This document shows, piece by piece, positions 34,501 to 42,948 of a DNA stretch of 55,145 nucleotides. Source of the DNA: Elusimicrobiota bacterium. GTDB taxonomy: Bacteria > Elusimicrobiota > Elusimicrobia > JACQJP01. Made by a program: the position numbers and the translations under genes. Every line of letters starts with the position of its first letter. Position 1 is the stretch's first letter. A model generated the notes under the pieces. That model was not told the origin of the DNA. It made no database searches and saw only the letters and a list, made by a program, of their open reading frames with translations. The stretch covers positions 1 through 55,145 of the forward strand of contig JACQJP010000017.1 in assembly GCA_016204975.1 (NCBI GenBank), in the 5' to 3' direction.

Positions 34501-35155
34501 GTTTTTGGATCTGGACGCTGGTGATGCCGCCAGGCAGATGGCGGCCGATGAGGCGGTTTGGGCCTGTCGCCTGTTTCCGACGCTGCGGATCTACCGGTGG
34601 TCCGAGCCCGGGATGACCTTCGGTTACTTCCAGAGTTTTCGGGAAGGTGGGGTCCGCCGGATGACGGGGGGAGGCAGGGTTTTTCATGGCCAGGATCTGA
34701 CCTTCTCCGCTGTTTTTCCCTGGGAGAAGGGACGGACCGCCTCCCAGATTTACCGGAGGATCCATGGGGAAGCGGCCCTTTTTTTAAGGGAGCGGGGTTT
34801 GGAGGTTTTCCTCTGCCCGGAAGGCTCCGGTGGGGAGGCCGACTGTTTTAACGGCCCTCCCGTAGCCGGGGATCTTTGGGTCGCGGATCGGAAGGTTTTG
34901 GGGGGCGCCCTGAGGCTCTCCGGAGGCTGGGTTCTCTACCAAGGCTCTTGGCAGGGGGAGGGGCGGTTTTTTCCTTGCGTTCGAGAGGCCTTGCTCTGTG
35001 CGATGCGGGCCCTGGGCTTTGCGGTTTTTTGGAGGGCGCAGGATCTTGAGCCGGCAGAGAAAGAGAGGGCGCAGGCGCTGGTTCAGGGGAAGTATTCTTG
35101 CCTATATTGGAATCGAAACCGAGAGGTGACAAATGGTTGCATTTGTTCTGTGTAA
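34484..35155 (+). CDS. lipoate-protein ligase A / octanoyltransferase-like protein
   Basis: GTG start in frame at 34484; RRMTGGGRVFHGQDLTFSAVFP; VADRKVLGGALRLSGGWVLYQGS. Confidence 0.75.
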   Translation: MAEAFRFLDLDAGDAARQMAADEAVWACRLFPTLRIYRWSEPGMTFGYFQSFREGGVRRMTGGGRVFHGQDLTFSAVFPWEKGRTASQIYRRIHGEAALFLRERGLEVFLCPEGSGGEADCFNGPPVAGDLWVADRKVLGGALRLSGGWVLYQGSWQGEGRFFPCVREALLCAMRALGFAVFWRAQDLEPAEKERAQALVQGKYSCLYWNRNREVTNGCICSV

Positions 35156-35363
35156 ATTGGTGGCGGGCCTGGAGCAGAAGGCGTTGACTCAAATCCGCGA
35201 CATCGGGGGCGTCAAAGACGTGTTTTTGACCTTTGGCTCTTGGGATGCGATTTTAACGGCGGAGGCGGATACTATTGACAAGCTCAGCGGCTTGATCGTT
35301 CGGGAGATCCGCGGCATCCACGGAGTGCAGACCACGGAGACGCTGGTCACTACCAACCTCTAG
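35133..35363 (+). CDS. stand-alone Lrp/AsnC ligand-binding (RAM) domain protein
   Basis: MVAFVLCKLVAGLEQKALTQIRDIGGVKDVFLTFGSWDAILTAEADTIDKLSGLIVREIRGIHGVQTTETLV; no HTH. Confidence 0.85.
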   Translation: MVAFVLCKLVAGLEQKALTQIRDIGGVKDVFLTFGSWDAILTAEADTIDKLSGLIVREIRGIHGVQTTETLVTTNL

Positions 35364-35376
35364 GTACGGAGCCTTA

Positions 35377-35739
35377 ATGTATCGCGGCGGGGTCGGGCAG
35401 TTTTCCTATCTCCTGCACCGGGTGACCGGGGTGGGAATTCTTTTGTTTTTGTTGGTGCATATCGCGGATACGGCGCTCATATGCCTGGGCCCCGGTTACT
35501 ACAACCGGATCATGGCTCTTTATGCGCATCCGGTCTTCAAGCTCTCCGAGGTGGCGCTGTTTGCGGCGGTTTTGTTCCATGCCTTGAACGGCATCCGGGT
35601 GTTTCTGGTGGATTTCTGGGAGAGAGGGACGGTATATCACAAGAAGCTGTTTTACCTGGAGGCGATTGTGTTTTTTGTGGTCATGGTGCCGGTGGCTTAT
35701 AAGATGGTGGGAAGTTTTGTGTTGGGGAGTTTGTTCTAA
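35377..35739 (+). CDS. sdhC: succinate dehydrogenase cytochrome b subunit
   Basis: LLHRVTGVGILLFLLVHIADTALI...LFHALNGIRVFLVDF. Confidence 0.88.
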   Translation: MYRGGVGQFSYLLHRVTGVGILLFLLVHIADTALICLGPGYYNRIMALYAHPVFKLSEVALFAAVLFHALNGIRVFLVDFWERGTVYHKKLFYLEAIVFFVVMVPVAYKMVGSFVLGSLF

Positions 35740-36135
35740 ATGGAAGCGGGTGCGGACTGGAGCGTAGAAAGCGGGGGGCGCCCCATGCCGGAGGGCGGGC
35801 TGGAGCTCTATGCCTGGATTTTTATGCGCTTGTCCGGGGTGGCCCTGCTTTTTCTCGCCCTGGGACATATGGTCCTGATGCATATCTTGAACAGCGTCGA
35901 GGTGATCGATTACGACTTTGTGGCACGGCGCTACGCCTCTGTTCTGTGGCGCACCTACGATTTTTTGATGCTTTTTTTGGCCATGCTTCACGGCGTCAAT
36001 GGCGCTCGGACCATCCTGGCGGACGTCGTCACTCATCCGGGCAGAAGATTTCTATTCCAGTCCATTCTTTTTACGGTCGGGGCGGTCTTTTTGGTTTTGG
36101 GCGCTTTGGTGATCTTTACCTTTCAACCCGTTTGA
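35740..36135 (+). CDS. sdhD: succinate dehydrogenase membrane anchor subunit
   Basis: WIFMRLSGVALLFLALGHMVLMHIL...LAMLHGVNGARTILADV; position between sdhC and sdhA. Confidence 0.85.
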   Translation: MEAGADWSVESGGRPMPEGGLELYAWIFMRLSGVALLFLALGHMVLMHILNSVEVIDYDFVARRYASVLWRTYDFLMLFLAMLHGVNGARTILADVVTHPGRRFLFQSILFTVGAVFLVLGALVIFTFQPV

Positions 36136-36145
36136 AAAACTGCTT

Positions 36146-37894
36146 ATGACCATACCGACCCATCGTTTTGAGGCGCTGGTGGTGGGAGGCGGCGGGGCGG
36201 GGCTTTATGCCGCCCTGACCCTTTCCCGGGAAGGCATCCCCACCGCGGTTTTGAGCAAGCTCTATCCCACCCGGTCTCATACCGGAGCGGCTCAAGGGGG
36301 GATCGGGGCGGCCCTGGGAAACACCGAAGAGGATCATCCGGAATGGCACATGTACGACACCGTGAAGGGCTCCGACTATTTGGCGGATCAGGACGCGGTG
36401 GAGATCCTGTGCCGGGAGGCCATCGAGACCGTTTATGAACTGGAGCATCTGGGGCTTCCATTCAACCGGACGCCGGAGGGCAAGATTGACCAGAGGCGTT
36501 TCGGGGGACATACCCGGGAGCAGGGAAAGGCGCCGGTGCGGCGCGCCTGTTATGCCGCGGACCGCACCGGCCATATGATTCTGCAGACTTTGTACCAGCA
36601 GTGCATCCGGCGCCAGGTGCGCTTTTTTGATGAGTTTCATGTGTTGGATCTGGTGCTGGAGGAGGGTTCCGGCGGACGCCGGTGCGCGGGGGTCGTGGCG
36701 ATGGATTTGGCTTCTGGGGAGCTCCACTTGTTTCATGCCCAGGCGGTCCTTTTTGCCACCGGGGGAAGCGGCCGGATGTTTCAGGTGACCTCCAACGCCC
36801 ATGCCCTGACCGGGGACGGGATGGCGGTGGCTTTTCGGCGGGGGATTCCCCTGGAGGATATGGAGTTCTTTCAGTTCCATCCCACTGGGATCTATAAGAT
36901 GGGGATTTTGTTGAGCGAGGCCTGCCGGGGGGAAGGGGGGGTGCTGCGCAATGCTCTCCAGGAGCGGTTTATGGAGCGCGTGGCGCCGACGATCAAGGAC
37001 CTGGCTCCCAGGGATATGGTCTCCCGTGCGATCTATCAGGAGATCCGGCAGGGGCGGGGCATCGGGGGAAAGGATTACGTGCATCTGGACCTGACCCACC
37101 TGGGGCAGGAGACCCTTGAGAAAAAGCTTCCCGACATTGCGGATTTTGTCCGCACCTATATGGGGCTGGATCCTGCCCGGGACTTGATCCCCGTTCAGCC
37201 GACCGCGCACTACTCCATGGGGGGCATACCCACCAATGTGGATGGGGAGGTGATGCAGGACGAGAAGGATACCCCTCTGCCCGGTTTCTATGCCGCGGGG
37301 GAATGTGCCTGCGTTTCGGTGCACGGGGCCAACCGCTTGGGGACCAACTCCCTGGTGGATATTCTGGTTTTTGGACGCCGCTCCGGAATGACCATGTCCC
37401 GCTACATCCGCCACAGCGGCTGGCCCTCTTTGCCTTCCCAAGGCCTGGATTGGGCGCAGGCTCTTTTGGAGCGTTTACGGAACGCCCAGGGCAAGGAGAA
37501 GGCGGCCACCTTGCGGCGTGAGCTGCAGCAGGAAATGATGGAGAGCTGCGGGGTTTTCCGAAGGGAGCAATCCTTGAGTCTTTTGCTGAAGAAACTGGAG
37601 GTGTGGGAGGGAAGGTTTCTGGAGATCGGCCTGCAGGACCGCTCCCGGCGGTTCAATACCGAGCTCCTAGAAGCCATAGAACTTCAGAATCTTCTAGTCC
37701 TGGCGCGCGTGACGGTTGCCTCCGCCTTGGCGCGCACGGAGAGCCGTGGGGCTCATGCGCGGGAGGATTACCCTAAGCGAGATGATGAGAATTGGCTCAA
37801 GCATACCTTAGCCGCTGGCGAAAACGGCAAGGTGGTGTTAAAATATAAGCTGGTGGTCATCACCAAGTTTCAGCCGCAGGAGAGGAAGTATTAA
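36146..37894 (+). CDS. sdhA: succinate dehydrogenase flavoprotein subunit
   Basis: ALVVGGGGAGLYAALTLSREGI; TRSHTGAAQGGI; HYSMGGIPTNVDGEV; ECACVSVHGANRLGTNSLVDI. Confidence 0.97.
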   Translation: MTIPTHRFEALVVGGGGAGLYAALTLSREGIPTAVLSKLYPTRSHTGAAQGGIGAALGNTEEDHPEWHMYDTVKGSDYLADQDAVEILCREAIETVYELEHLGLPFNRTPEGKIDQRRFGGHTREQGKAPVRRACYAADRTGHMILQTLYQQCIRRQVRFFDEFHVLDLVLEEGSGGRRCAGVVAMDLASGELHLFHAQAVLFATGGSGRMFQVTSNAHALTGDGMAVAFRRGIPLEDMEFFQFHPTGIYKMGILLSEACRGEGGVLRNALQERFMERVAPTIKDLAPRDMVSRAIYQEIRQGRGIGGKDYVHLDLTHLGQETLEKKLPDIADFVRTYMGLDPARDLIPVQPTAHYSMGGIPTNVDGEVMQDEKDTPLPGFYAAGECACVSVHGANRLGTNSLVDILVFGRRSGMTMSRYIRHSGWPSLPSQGLDWAQALLERLRNAQGKEKAATLRRELQQEMMESCGVFRREQSLSLLLKKLEVWEGRFLEIGLQDRSRRFNTELLEAIELQNLLVLARVTVASALARTESRGAHAREDYPKRDDENWLKHTLAAGENGKVVLKYKLVVITKFQPQERKY

Positions 37895-37910
37895 GTTTAG
37901 TGAGGCGGGG

Positions 37911-38612
37911 ATGAAAATCAAACTCCAGATCAAAAGGTTTAATCCGGAGAAGGATCGGGCTCCTTGGTGGGGGAAGTATGAGGTGGATGTGGAGCCGAAC
38001 GACCGACTTTTGGACGCGCTGCATGAGGTCAAGTGGCGGCAGGACGGGACGCTGGCCTTTCGGCGTTCCTGCGCGCACGGGGTCTGCGGTTCGGATGCCA
38101 TGAAAATCAACGGCAGAAACCGTCTTGCCTGCAAGGAGCTGGTGAGGAATCTTTCCCGGACCATTGTGGTGGAGCCCCTCATGGGCTTTCGGGTATTAAA
38201 GGATCTGATTGTGGATATGGAGCCTTTTTTTAAGAAGTACCGTCAGATACACCCCTATTTGGTCAACGAGGATCCGGAGGAACCTGGGCGGGAGCGCCTG
38301 CAGACCCCCGCCGAGAGGTCCCGTTTCGAGGACACCACAAAATGTATTCTGTGCGCTGCCTGCACCACGGCCTGCCCTTCCTTTTGGACGAACCCCGATT
38401 ATGTGGGGCCGGCCTCCATTGTCCAGGCCCATCGCTTCATCTTCGACAGCCGGGACCGGGCGGGAGCGGAGCGCCTGCACATCTTGAATGAGTCGGAAGG
38501 GGTCTGGCGTTGCCGGACGGTGTTTAACTGCGCAGAGGCCTGCCCTCGGGGGATTGACGTGCCCAAGGCCATTGCGGAGGTCAAGCGCGCGCTCGTCTTT
38601 AAGAAGATTTAA
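37911..38612 (+). CDS. sdhB: succinate dehydrogenase iron-sulfur subunit
   Basis: SCAHGVCGSDAMKINGRNRLACK; CILCAACTTACPSFW; CRTVFNCAEACPRGID. Confidence 0.96.
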   Translation: MKIKLQIKRFNPEKDRAPWWGKYEVDVEPNDRLLDALHEVKWRQDGTLAFRRSCAHGVCGSDAMKINGRNRLACKELVRNLSRTIVVEPLMGFRVLKDLIVDMEPFFKKYRQIHPYLVNEDPEEPGRERLQTPAERSRFEDTTKCILCAACTTACPSFWTNPDYVGPASIVQAHRFIFDSRDRAGAERLHILNESEGVWRCRTVFNCAEACPRGIDVPKAIAEVKRALVFKKI

Positions 38613-39070
38613 TGCCTTTCTCGGCGGATCCCAAAGAGAAAAAAATTCTGATCGTGGACGACGATGAAAGCGTGCTGGAACTTTTGGGGTTTATTGTGGG
38701 CAAGGAAGGCTTCCAGGTCGCGACGGCTCTCGATGGGGTGAAGGCTCTGGAGGCGGTGGAGGCAAGCCCCCCCGATCTCATTCTGCTGGATCTGATGCTT
38801 CCCCGCTATGGCGGTTTTGAGGTTTTGAGGAGGCTGCAGTCCGGGGAAAGCTCCCGCATCCCCATCGTGGTGATCACCGGCAAATATACCGACCGCTCCA
38901 CGGTGGATCTGATCCGCCAGGAGTCCAACGTGGTGGAGTTTTTTGAAAAACCCCTCAAGCCTCAGGTCTTGACCCCTCTCCTGCATCGGATTCTGCAGAC
39001 CCGCCCCAGGGATCTAGACCGGGTCGAGGAGAAAAAAAAGGAGCTGGGGACCCAGGGAGCGGAATCCTGA
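38612..39070 (+). CDS. response regulator receiver protein
   Basis: KKILIVDDDESVLELLGFIV; PDLILLDLMLPRYGGFEVL; FEKPLKPQVL; all receiver residues present. Confidence 0.92.
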   Translation: MPFSADPKEKKILIVDDDESVLELLGFIVGKEGFQVATALDGVKALEAVEASPPDLILLDLMLPRYGGFEVLRRLQSGESSRIPIVVITGKYTDRSTVDLIRQESNVVEFFEKPLKPQVLTPLLHRILQTRPRDLDRVEEKKKELGTQGAES

Positions 39071-39555
39071 TGAGAGAGCGTTTCGCGGAGCTTTGGCGCA
39101 AGAGGTGGTTCCGGGCGGCCTCGGCGGTTTTTTTCTGCGCGGCCTGCGTCTATGGGATGGTCTTCGTGGATCTTTGGTTTCGCGCGCGCTCGGCCTATCT
39201 GGAGGGGGAGAAGTATTGGGACTGGCATTTTTATCCGGAGAAGAAAAAGCGCCACTACGAGGGGTGGTTTCAGAAGGAACTTCAGAAGCTTCAAGGGCGG
39301 CTCAAGAGCGGGGAACTGGAGGAGGAAGCCTTTCAGCGCGAGCAGGAGCTTTTGGAGTTTCGCAGGGAGGAATTTCTGAGGGAGAGCTCCATCAAATACG
39401 CCTATGTCTGGTATCAGACGGCAGTGGAGCTGTTTTCTCCTCCCCGTTCCAGGTGGGTGGAGCTTTCCAGGGGTAAGATGCCCCAGACCAAGGAGCTCTG
39501 GAAAGAGGAGCTCCGCCGACAGAAGATTCCGTTCGAGGAGTATATGCTGCGCTGA
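39070..39555 (+). CDS. hypothetical single-TM protein
   Basis: TM AASAVFFCAACVYGMVFVDLWF followed by charged helical region; ATGA-type overlap. Confidence 0.6.
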   Translation: MRERFAELWRKRWFRAASAVFFCAACVYGMVFVDLWFRARSAYLEGEKYWDWHFYPEKKKRHYEGWFQKELQKLQGRLKSGELEEEAFQREQELLEFRREEFLRESSIKYAYVWYQTAVELFSPPRSRWVELSRGKMPQTKELWKEELRRQKIPFEEYMLR

Positions 39556-39556
39556 C

Positions 39557-40249
39557 GTGTGGTATAAAAAACTCTTCGCCTGTCTGCTTCTCCCCACCGC
39601 CGTTTGTTCGTTTTGGGCCGTCTTTTCCCTTTTTCCCGCCCTTTTTTCCCGCCTCGGTCATTTTTTGATCTTTCTCTCCGGTTTTGCGATTTTTGGGGTG
39701 ATCTATGTCTTCCGCCGCAGGCCTTTCTGGATCTATGTCTTTGGGCATGAGCTGACCCATCTTTTGGCGGCGCTTCTCTCCGGCGCCAGGATCCATCGTT
39801 TGGTGGTGAGCCGCTCCGGGGGATCGGTGAGTCTGTCCAAGTCCAACGCCTTCGTGGCCCTGGCGCCCTACTGCCTTCCCATCTACACCGTCCTCCTTTT
39901 GATTGTATACGCGGTGCTGCATTTTTCCCGGGGATCGGTGCCCTACCCGGAGCTCTTTTTATTCGGATTTGGCCTCACCCTGGCCTTTCATGTCTTTCTG
40001 ACCTCAGAAGCGATCCTGCAGGAAAGCCAAAGCGATCTGGTGCAGGCGGGGGGGGTGCTTTTTTCCTGGACGGTCATCCTGTGGACCAACAGCCTTTGCC
40101 TGGTTTTGATGCTGAAACTCCTTTTTCCTGCGGAGGTTTCCCTGCGAAGGTATTTCCTCAGAACCTGGGAGATGACCCAGGAGGTTTGGGCAGGCCTCGA
40201 TCGGGGGGCGGCGTGGGGTTTGGAAAAGATCTCTGGGAGTTTGAAGTAA
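39557..40249 (+). CDS. polytopic membrane protein with HExxH motif (M50-like, putative)
   Basis: In-frame GTG at 39557; IYVFGHELTHLLAALLSGARI; multiple TM segments. Confidence 0.6.
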   Translation: MWYKKLFACLLLPTAVCSFWAVFSLFPALFSRLGHFLIFLSGFAIFGVIYVFRRRPFWIYVFGHELTHLLAALLSGARIHRLVVSRSGGSVSLSKSNAFVALAPYCLPIYTVLLLIVYAVLHFSRGSVPYPELFLFGFGLTLAFHVFLTSEAILQESQSDLVQAGGVLFSWTVILWTNSLCLVLMLKLLFPAEVSLRRYFLRTWEMTQEVWAGLDRGAAWGLEKISGSLK

Positions 40250-40800
40250 GGCGCAAGGCCTTTCACCTGCTAGGTCTGGTCTACCTGGCGATCTATGCGG
40301 CTCTGGGGCGCCAGGGGGCCCTGTGGGCTATCGGGATTTTTGGCCTCTGGGTTTGGTCTACAGAATGGCTGCGGCTTCGCCATGCACACTGGAATGAGAG
40401 GATTTTGGAGTGGTTTAGATCGGTTTCCCGCGGCGCCGAGCGGATGCGGCCCTCCGGGATCGGCTACGGGGCCTTGGGGGTTTGGCTGGTCATTTTTTTC
40501 TTTTCGTCTCCTGCCATTGTGGCCGCCTCGGTGCTCTTGATGGTTTTCGGGGATGCGGCCTCCGCGTTGGTGGGCACCCGCTTCGGTCGGCATCCCATTG
40601 CGGGATGCTTCGGAAAAAGTTGGGAGGGCTTCAGCGCCTGTCTGGTGACCTGTTTCTTTTTGGGGAGGTTGTTTTTTCCCTGGACCGAGGCCTTGGGGGC
40701 GGCCCTGACCGTCAGCGTTTTGGAATCGGCCCCCCTGCCCTTAGACGACAACCTTTGGACCCCTCTTGGCGCGGCCTGCGCCTTCCACTGGTTCTCTTGA
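40213..40800 (+). CDS. dolichol-kinase/CTP-dependent lipid kinase family membrane protein
   Basis: EVRRKAFHLLGLVYLAIY; VLLMVFGDAASALVGTRFGRHPIAGCFGKSWEGFSACLVTCF. Confidence 0.7.
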   Translation: MGFGKDLWEFEVRRKAFHLLGLVYLAIYAALGRQGALWAIGIFGLWVWSTEWLRLRHAHWNERILEWFRSVSRGAERMRPSGIGYGALGVWLVIFFFSSPAIVAASVLLMVFGDAASALVGTRFGRHPIAGCFGKSWEGFSACLVTCFFLGRLFFPWTEALGAALTVSVLESAPLPLDDNLWTPLGAACAFHWFS

Positions 40801-40923
40801 CTCCCTCTCCCCTGCCGCGCATTCGCGAGGCTCCTCCGTCGCCGGCCGCCCTCGCTGCCGCTCGCTGCGCTCGCTATCTGCCGCCGGCAGCGCTCGGGTC
40901 GGCTTCGACTCCCTCTTGATAAA

Positions 40924-41007
40924 TGGCCAGGGTGGGAGTCGAACCCACACGCCCTTGCGGACACAGGTTTTTGAGACCTGCGCGTCTGCCGGTTCCGCCA
41001 CCTGGCC
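40924..41007 (-). tRNA. tRNA-Leu (anticodon CAA)
   Basis: GGCCAGG acceptor, CAGGT-CTCAAAA-ACCTG anticodon arm, long variable arm, GTGGGTTCGACTCCCAC T arm, CCTGGCC. Confidence 0.95.
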
Positions 41008-41017
41008 TTCATCGCCC

Positions 41018-42298
41018 TCACGGGATAATTTTTTGCCCCTCCTGCGCCATGAGGATTTGGGGGGCGCCGGGGACCGCTTGGGCTTTTTGTCGGCAGGCTT
41101 CATAGAGCCCGTCCAACTGAGCATCGGAGTAGGCCGGGTTGTGATGAAAGAGCAGGAGTTTTTTGGCCTTGGCCTGAAGGCCCAGCTCTAGGGCCATCTC
41201 CCAAGAGGAGTGCCCAAGCTGCTTGTGTTTCTGGTAGTCTTCCGGGGTGTACTGGGCATCGTGGATGAGGATGTCGGCGTTCTCGCAGAAGCGGGTGAGT
41301 TTTTCGGTATAGTCCAGGAAGGCCGTTCCGGGCTCGATCTGCACCTCACTGTCCGGGCAGTAGATGATTTTTTTTCCTGAAAACTCCAGGGCGAAAGCCA
41401 GCGTGGTGGAGGGATGGAAGGTGTAGAGGGCGTGGAGCTGGATCTGGGGGCCTAGCTCGGCCGTGCCCTCCGCAATAGGATGGATCTCCAGCCTGGCTTT
41501 TGGGGGATTGGCCATGGGGGAGAGCACGCTGGTAAAGATTTCCCGCACCATCTCCTTCAGGTCTCTTTCGGGGTCGTCGGGTCCGTAAATCTCCAGGGTG
41601 CAGCGGCTGTCTCGGGCGCAGGCAAACGTTCCCAGTCCCTGGATATGGTCCAGATGAAAATGGGTCAAAAGGATTTTGAGCCGTTGGTGCGCGGGGGACT
41701 TCACCAGCATTTCGCCCAGCGGGAGAATGCCGGTTCCGGCATCCAGGATGATCAGGGGGGAGCCGGGGATCTCCAGACTGATGCAGGGGGTCCGGCTGCC
41801 GTAGCGGCTCTGTTGCCCCGTGCTTAGGGGAGCGATGCCCCGGCAGCCCCAGATTTCCAGTTGGGCCGTTTGAAGAGTGGGAGGGCGAGTGGGGGGAGGG
41901 GCCGGAGTTTTGATGGTCGGGGTGTGGGGGGGGCCGATGATGGCCGCGATCTTTGGGGCCAAGGTGTCTATGTTGTAGGGCTTTTCGATGAAGAGATCCG
42001 CCCCCTGTTGGTAGGCCCGTTCCTTGTCCAGGGGGAAGGCCTTGGCGGAGATGATGACGATTTTGGAGTCTTTGAGCTCCGTCTCTTTGCGGATCATCCG
42101 GCACAGGGAGAGTCCGTCAATGCCCGGCATCATGATATCCAAAAGGATGGCCCGCGGGCGGACCCTCTTGGCTAACTCCAAAAGCTTGCGCCCTTCCTGC
42201 AAAAGTTGGGTTTGGAATCCTGCTTCCTGAAGGATATCGAAGGTCAATTGCCCGACGATGGGATCGTCATCGATGATGATGATTTCGGGATTGCTCAT
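41018..42298 (-). CDS. receiver domain fused to metallo-beta-lactamase-fold hydrolase
   Basis: EIIIIDDDPIVGQLTFDIL...AILLDIMMPGIDG...FIEKPYN; then LTHFHLDHIQGLGTF. Confidence 0.9.
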   Translation of the reverse strand: MSNPEIIIIDDDPIVGQLTFDILQEAGFQTQLLQEGRKLLELAKRVRPRAILLDIMMPGIDGLSLCRMIRKETELKDSKIVIISAKAFPLDKERAYQQGADLFIEKPYNIDTLAPKIAAIIGPPHTPTIKTPAPPPTRPPTLQTAQLEIWGCRGIAPLSTGQQSRYGSRTPCISLEIPGSPLIILDAGTGILPLGEMLVKSPAHQRLKILLTHFHLDHIQGLGTFACARDSRCTLEIYGPDDPERDLKEMVREIFTSVLSPMANPPKARLEIHPIAEGTAELGPQIQLHALYTFHPSTTLAFALEFSGKKIIYCPDSEVQIEPGTAFLDYTEKLTRFCENADILIHDAQYTPEDYQKHKQLGHSSWEMALELGLQAKAKKLLLFHHNPAYSDAQLDGLYEACRQKAQAVPGAPQILMAQEGQKIIP

Positions 42299-42345
42299 CG
42301 CAACTATGGTACTATATCGAATCCTCGATTGTCGATTCTCGGACG

Positions 42346-42948
42346 ATGAGAATTATAGCGGGAGCGGCAAAGAAAAGGCGGATTCTTTCGGTTTCTAAAA
42401 AGTCGGGGGTGCGCCCCATCTCGGCGCGCATCCGGCAATCTTTGTTTGATATTTTGCGGCCTTGGGTGCCGGGCTCCAGGTTTCTGGACCTTTATGCCGG
42501 AACGGGGGCCGTGGGGCTGGAAGCCCTGTCTCGCGGGGCGTCACGGGTGGTCTTTGCGGAATTTGACCCTCGTTGTCTGAAGGTCATTGAAAAGAATCTC
42601 TCTCGCATGGGTTTCCAGGATCGGGCCCGCACCTACCGCACGGATGTGTTGCAGGAGCTGCGGTGGCTCCGGATGCAAGAGGGAGAGTCTTTCGACCTGA
42701 TCTTTTTTGGACCTCCCTATGTGGATGCACGCAAGCGACCTCTGCGTTTGGTGGGGCCGACCCTGGAGCAGGTGGCTCGGGCGGATCTGTTGTCGGCAAC
42801 AGGGTGGGCAGTGGCCCAGCATCACGCCAAGGAGGGTTGCTCCGCAGAGGGATGGGTCCTTTTCCGACAGCAGAGGTATGGGGACAGTCGGTTGAGCTTT
42901 TTTAGGCGGGTACCCGGAGATCTGCGGAAGGTGGGGCATGGAGCTTAG
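42346..42948 (+). CDS. rsmD: RsmD-family 16S rRNA methyltransferase-like protein
   Basis: MRIIAGAAKKRRI; VRPISARIRQSLFDIL; FLDLYAGTGAVGLEALSRGA; FDLIFFGPPY. Confidence 0.82.
   Translation: MRIIAGAAKKRRILSVSKKSGVRPISARIRQSLFDILRPWVPGSRFLDLYAGTGAVGLEALSRGASRVVFAEFDPRCLKVIEKNLSRMGFQDRARTYRTDVLQELRWLRMQEGESFDLIFFGPPYVDARKRPLRLVGPTLEQVARADLLSATGWAVAQHHAKEGCSAEGWVLFRQQRYGDSRLSFFRRVPGDLRKVGHGA

Noticed and set aside
36116-37441. 441-aa antisense ORF opposite sdhA
   Set aside because: Overlaps an unmistakable sdhA; no recognisable motif.
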